A DNA stretch of 64,000 bases from Haemaphysalis longicornis (taxonomy: Eukaryota; Arthropoda; Arachnida; Ixodida; Ixodidae). Position 1 is the first letter of the stretch, and each line of letters starts with the position of its first letter. The notes below the pieces were generated by a model. That model saw nothing but the letters and a program-made list of their open reading frames with translations, was not told the DNA's origin and searched no databases. Position numbers and translations under genes: made by a program. Below, in pieces: positions 60,601-64,000 of this stretch. The stretch is from assembly GCA_013339765.2 (NCBI GenBank), contig CM023449.1, positions 21,553,388 through 21,617,387 of the forward strand, in the 5' to 3' direction.

Positions 60601-61871
60601 ATTCAAAAACCACCTTTTCTGTTTTGGGGCACCTCACATGATCGTGTTCGACGAGGGTATTGAAATGCATACTTTCCTACATGGGGTCAACCCCCACCTC
60701 TCATTTGATGCAAACGACATGCCATGAAGAAGCGAGGGGCAGTCACTGAACAGACAGAACCGTGTCACTACACGTTTCAAGGCTCATAACCAACTATAAC
60801 GTTGAATTCAGTCGCCCGCGTGTTTTGTTAACGACTGCGGAGGTTGTGAGCGGTCGGCGCATCTAAGAGCGTGGCATTGTAACCTCGATGGTGTTTCTGG
60901 ATCACATGAAACAAGAAAGAGCGCCCAAAATCAATGCAGAAACCTCTACGACGCGCGCGCTCAGGCTTTTCATTAGTCAAAGCGTGCAGTCCAAACACGG
61001 CCCGACGACCGCAAATGCGCGCGCCTTGACGTGAAAGCAGCACGTGTAGATTGGTAGATATGCGCATGTATACACAGGTCCATTTCGACAGTGCTTTCGA
61101 TCTATACGAGGCGCTATTCGGGGAACGGTTAATTGAAAGCGCGACGTTTGGAGACGAGAAACGGGAAGGGGGAGGCGCAGAAAGGTGAGGGGTATGTATT
61201 AACCGAGGCTTCTTCTTCGTGGACGTAAAACGCCGCTTATACGGCGCCGTAAAATTGACGACGTGCGCATAAGCAAACTTGACACTCCGCGCACAGCGTT
61301 GAGCGTGCCCCGGGCCAACACAACACGGATAACAAGGCTTGGTGGTGACGTCATCGTCAAAAGTGCACTGGCTTAGCTGCACGTGACGTTTATATGAGTT
61401 GTCAAAGCAGTGACAAAAAGGAGTCTACCTGTATTGGAAGTTTTGGAGAACTCAGTGAAAACGCGCAACAAGAGATGAGAGATCACTCAGGCTTTTCTGT
61501 TAAGGAGGTGTTGCACACGCGCTCGGCTTTAGGATTGACCGACGGCGCCAATGGCCTTTTTACGGCTTTATTTCTGACGCCTTCCTTGATACATTCCCGC
61601 GCGTTGAACGCGCGTATTAATAAAAACGTGTCGGAAAGTCGTTGACCTCTTCTTTGGCTAACTCACGAAGCACTTGGTCGGCAAACGCGCCCCCTACAGC
61701 TAATCCCAGCGACTGCTTGGAGGCAAGCAAGGCGCACGGGGGCACCCCTGCGTACACAAAGCATCTGCGAAGTTACGAACTCGCTTTAACTTTCCTCTCC
61801 CAGCATTAAAAATAAAGAGAAAAGAATAAATGAATGCGAGCTATGCGAATCAAGACAGACGGCTGAATGAC
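60601..61871. other. No gene recognised
   Basis: A 184-codon minus-strand frame (60828-61382) and an 83-codon plus-strand frame (61394-61645) have no recognisable domain. Confidence 0.4.
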
Positions 61872-62113
61872 CGCGATGACTGCGTGGCTAAGGCGTTGTG
61901 CTGCAAAAACGCAAGTTCCATCCCCGCTGTAATGGCCACTTTTCTGGTGGAGGTGAAAAGCAAAAACGCCCGCGTGTACGAGATTTCGGCGCACGTTAAA
62001 GGTCCCCAGGTGGTCAAAATTAATCCGGAGCCCTCCACTACGGCGCGCCTCATCGCCTGCGTTGCGTCGGCGCGTTAAACCCTACAATCAATCAATCAAT
62101 CAATCAATCAATG
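61872..62113 (+). mobile_element. Ruka-type SINE with mutated B box
   Basis: Head from GACTGCGTGGCTAAGGCGTT, then AAGTTCCATCCCCGC where GGTTCGATTCC is expected, so the B box is damaged and transcription is doubtful. The body is well kept (AGATTTCGGCGCACGTTAAA, TTAATCCGGAGCCCTCCACT) and ends in seven AATC units (62087-62113). Confidence 0.93.
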
Positions 62114-62161
62114 ACAGATCTTGCAGTTTCTTCCATGTCGGGGCTTACCTATGGAGCAACC
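62114..62161. other. Spacer between tail-to-tail SINEs
   Basis: Separates two oppositely oriented SINEs whose tails face each other. Confidence 0.6.
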
Positions 62162-62175
62162 GACACATACAATTG

Positions 62176-62417
62176 ATTATTGATTGATTGTGGGGTTTAA
62201 CGCGCCGACGCAACGCAGGCGATGAGGCGCGCCGTAGTGGAGGGCTCCGGTTTAATTTTGACCACCTGGGGATCTTTAACGTGCGCCGAAATCTCGAACA
62301 CACGGGCGTTTTTGCTTTTCGCCTCCATCAGAAAAGCGGCCGCCGCGGCCGGGAATCGAACCCGCGACCTCGTGCTCAGCAGCGCAACACCTTAGCCACT
62401 GAGCCACCGCGGCGGGT
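62176..62417 (-). mobile_element. Full-length Ruka-type SINE with 14 bp target duplication
   Basis: Complete inverse SINE: short ATTG tail, GCCGACGCAACGCAGGCGAT, GACCACCTGGGGATCTTTAA, CGGGAATCGAACCCGCGACC (perfect B-box complement), GCCACTGAGCCACCGCGG. GACACATACAATTG occurs at 62162-62175 and 62418-62431, a perfect target-site duplication. Intact promoter boxes make this the best candidate for a recently active copy in the window. Confidence 0.97.
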
Positions 62418-62431
62418 GACACATACAATTG

Positions 62432-62817
62432 CTACAACAGGATACGTCAAGCGCACATACGCAACAGCCCGCAAGAATCCGACGTATAGGAGCAAATCTT
62501 CGCGAACTCGGGGACACACAGACGCACCTCAGACACAACGGAGAGGGGAAGCTGCGGGTCATTTGTACGATATGTACATCCACGCCATCGTCGCACGAGG
62601 AGGCACTGCGGATACACACGGATGCATACGGATACTCCGGAAGCAAACGGATACACTTTTTCCAATCTCCGTGAGCGAAGCAGCGCGCCTAACGCCGGAT
62701 TTCTTGACTTCGTGATGACATAGAATTGTACTCATCAACAAGCCTTCTTTACTGCCATCTCACCAAGAGGGTAAATCGCAGGATTTTATCTCACGTCAAA
62801 GCCCGTGACATACTGAC
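62432..62817. other. No gene recognised
   Basis: ATCAACAAGCCTTCTTTACT (about 62739-62760) faintly resembles the mini-element tail, but no direct repeat flanks it. Confidence 0.35.
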
Positions 62818-63257
62818 AGGGACTCTGCAACACTTCCGAAAAACGCTTTCGCTCTTTCCTTCGCGCCTGGAAGCCCTGCGAAAGCTATAGTGGTCGCCAG
62901 CGCAGAGCCGCACTGCGTCATTTTCTCGACGCAACAGATACGCCTTCCGTTTCTTCTTTGCTTTTGCGCTTTCTTTTTAAAGTGGCTGTCGAATGCGTTC
63001 ATTGCTGCAACTGAAGGAAAGGCAACCAATAGCCGCTAAACCGCTGTAATGACATAATTCCAGCGGTCGAAGAACGCCAAGACCGGGAAAGAGAAAAAAA
63101 ATTTTGAGCAAGTTTCCAAGTTATTTGGTGAACAGTAACTTTTGGCTGAGGCACCTTGCGAACCCTTTAATCTATGTACTGGATGTGTTGGTTGACTACG
63201 TTCTGTAAGCATTTAAGGCTTCGAAAAGAGTTTAATGAAGTGTTTCAGGGTCCCTTG
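62818..63257 (-). mobile_element. GGGACCCTG-type MITE, inverted copy
   Basis: Ends AGGGACTCTGCAACACTTCC (left) and AGTGTTTCAGGGTCCCTT (right). The interior matches the reverse complement of 30122-30567 in words such as TTCTTTGCTTTTGCG, GCGTTCATTGCTGCAACTGA and AGAACGCCAAGACCGGGAAA. TTAA flanks have been lost on this copy. Confidence 0.8.
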
Positions 63258-63821
63258 AAGTTAGATTATGAGAAGGATTCAGACACGACACTAGCACACC
63301 CGAATCCGGGGCAATTTTGTGAGGTGTGAACCCTATAATCAGCCGAATCGGTGCGTGCACTGACAAGAAGATTGCATAATGCGAGTGGCGAACGACAAAC
63401 GCTGATCTCCGAAAGACGTAATGCAGTAGGCAAATAGAACACGCGCGGGTGTCTTCTTTACCCAGTCTCGCATGCGAGAACTATGTATGCCATTGCCGCA
63501 GCTTCCGATTGTGAAGTCAGCTCAGTAGTGGCGTATCAAATTCATGTGACGGGCACCTCGCATGCAGTCCCGCAACGAACGGCGGCGCATCGAAAGCTGT
63601 TTGGACGTGACGTATGCAGGGAGCGCGGGGTTCTCTGAAGCGCGTGGCATCGGCGGGCAAACAAACGCCTCGTCGCAAGGCGCGCCATTTTCAAATCCGA
63701 CCACTAAGCTGCACTTCCGCAATCCGTACCTCTAGCCCAGGTCGCGTGCTCTTGCCTGCCTGTTGATATATGTACTTGGAGGACGACGAGTACTTCGTCA
63801 CAACCGAGACACAGAGAAGGC
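63258..63821. other. No gene recognised
   Basis: Short frames only. Confidence 0.4.
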
Positions 63822-63889
63822 TTTAAAGGGACAGACAACCGATTTTAAAGACGATAGTCTTTCTTGGGCTACTGAACGGGAAAATTTTG
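63822..63889 (+). repeat. Possible left end of another MITE
   Basis: TTTAAAGGGACAGACAACCG resembles the TTAAAGGGACC ends of the MITE at 30118 and is followed by AATTTTGG and the CTGT array. The right end would lie outside the window, so this is not proven. Confidence 0.35.
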
Positions 63890-63966
63890 GTCTGTCTGTC
63901 TGTCTGTCTGTCCCGTCCGTCCGTCCGTCCGTCCGTCCGTCCGTCCGTCCGTCCGTCCGTCCGTCC

Positions 63967-64000
<34 letters not shown>
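63890..64000 (+). repeat. (CTGT)n(CCGT)n(CTGT)n microsatellite, cut by window edge
   Basis: CTGT units, then about 13 CCGT units, then CTGT again up to the last base of the window. The true length is unknown. Confidence 0.97.

Noticed and set aside
60828..61382. 184-codon minus-strand frame
   Set aside because: No recognisable domain, biased composition, no gene context.
62739..62765. Possible fifth mini-element tail (ATCAACAAGCC...)
   Set aside because: Only partial similarity and no flanking direct repeats or hairpin.

Overview
This window is most likely a gene-poor stretch of a tick genome, probably a metastriate hard tick such as the Rhipicephalus/Dermacentor group. The main evidence is a set of tRNA-headed SINEs with a perfect Pol III B box and a tail of (AATC)n, which look like the Ruka-type SINEs known from ticks. 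Long AATC, CT/GA and CTGT microsatellites and many GGGACCCTG-type MITEs fit the same picture. I found no convincing host protein-coding exon. Nearly all open frames are short, overlap on both strands, or translate microsatellites or repeats.

Layout. 0.7-2.85 kb: two copies of a SINE-like repeat carrying NRF-1-like and CRE-like sites, the second lying beside a roughly 500 bp dispersed repeat that recurs inverted at 42.5-42.95 kb. 5.29-6.27 kb: a pogo/Tigger-type MITE with a TA duplication and an internal TGTCGT-rich patch. 8.45-9.29 kb: four adjacent palindromic elements. 11-12.9 kb: a CT array and a SINE with a long ATTG array. 15.3-16.5 kb: the 3' part of a dead CR1/Jockey-like LINE. 19.8-23.9 kb: a MITE with a SINE nested in it and two full SINEs. 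30.1-30.6 kb: a TTAA-flanked MITE. 32.3-32.8 kb: a second dead LINE reverse transcriptase. 34.1-36.3 kb: a foldback element, a double-hairpin insertion and three tRNA-like sequences. 36.5-37.5 and 44.7-45.2 kb: CpG-rich blocks that could be promoters. 51-54.3 kb: a second pogo-type MITE, an internal duplication and further dispersed repeats. 57.6-62.4 kb: five intact, interrupted or truncated SINEs, two of them in an inverted tail-to-tail pair. 62.8-64 kb: another MITE and a CTGT/CCGT array cut by the window edge.

The strongest unexplained signal is a family of very small insertions at 16645-16796, 34961-35253, 53868-53963 and 60553-60589. Each is flanked by a target-site-like direct repeat of 8 to 14 bp. 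Each ends in the same tail (ACCAACTAGCCCAACTTGCC-like), and three of the four carry near-perfect hairpins whose arm sequence differs between copies. They behave like LINE-mobilised minimal retroposons whose palindromes may arise by snap-back copying. All function statements here are inference, because no searches could be run.
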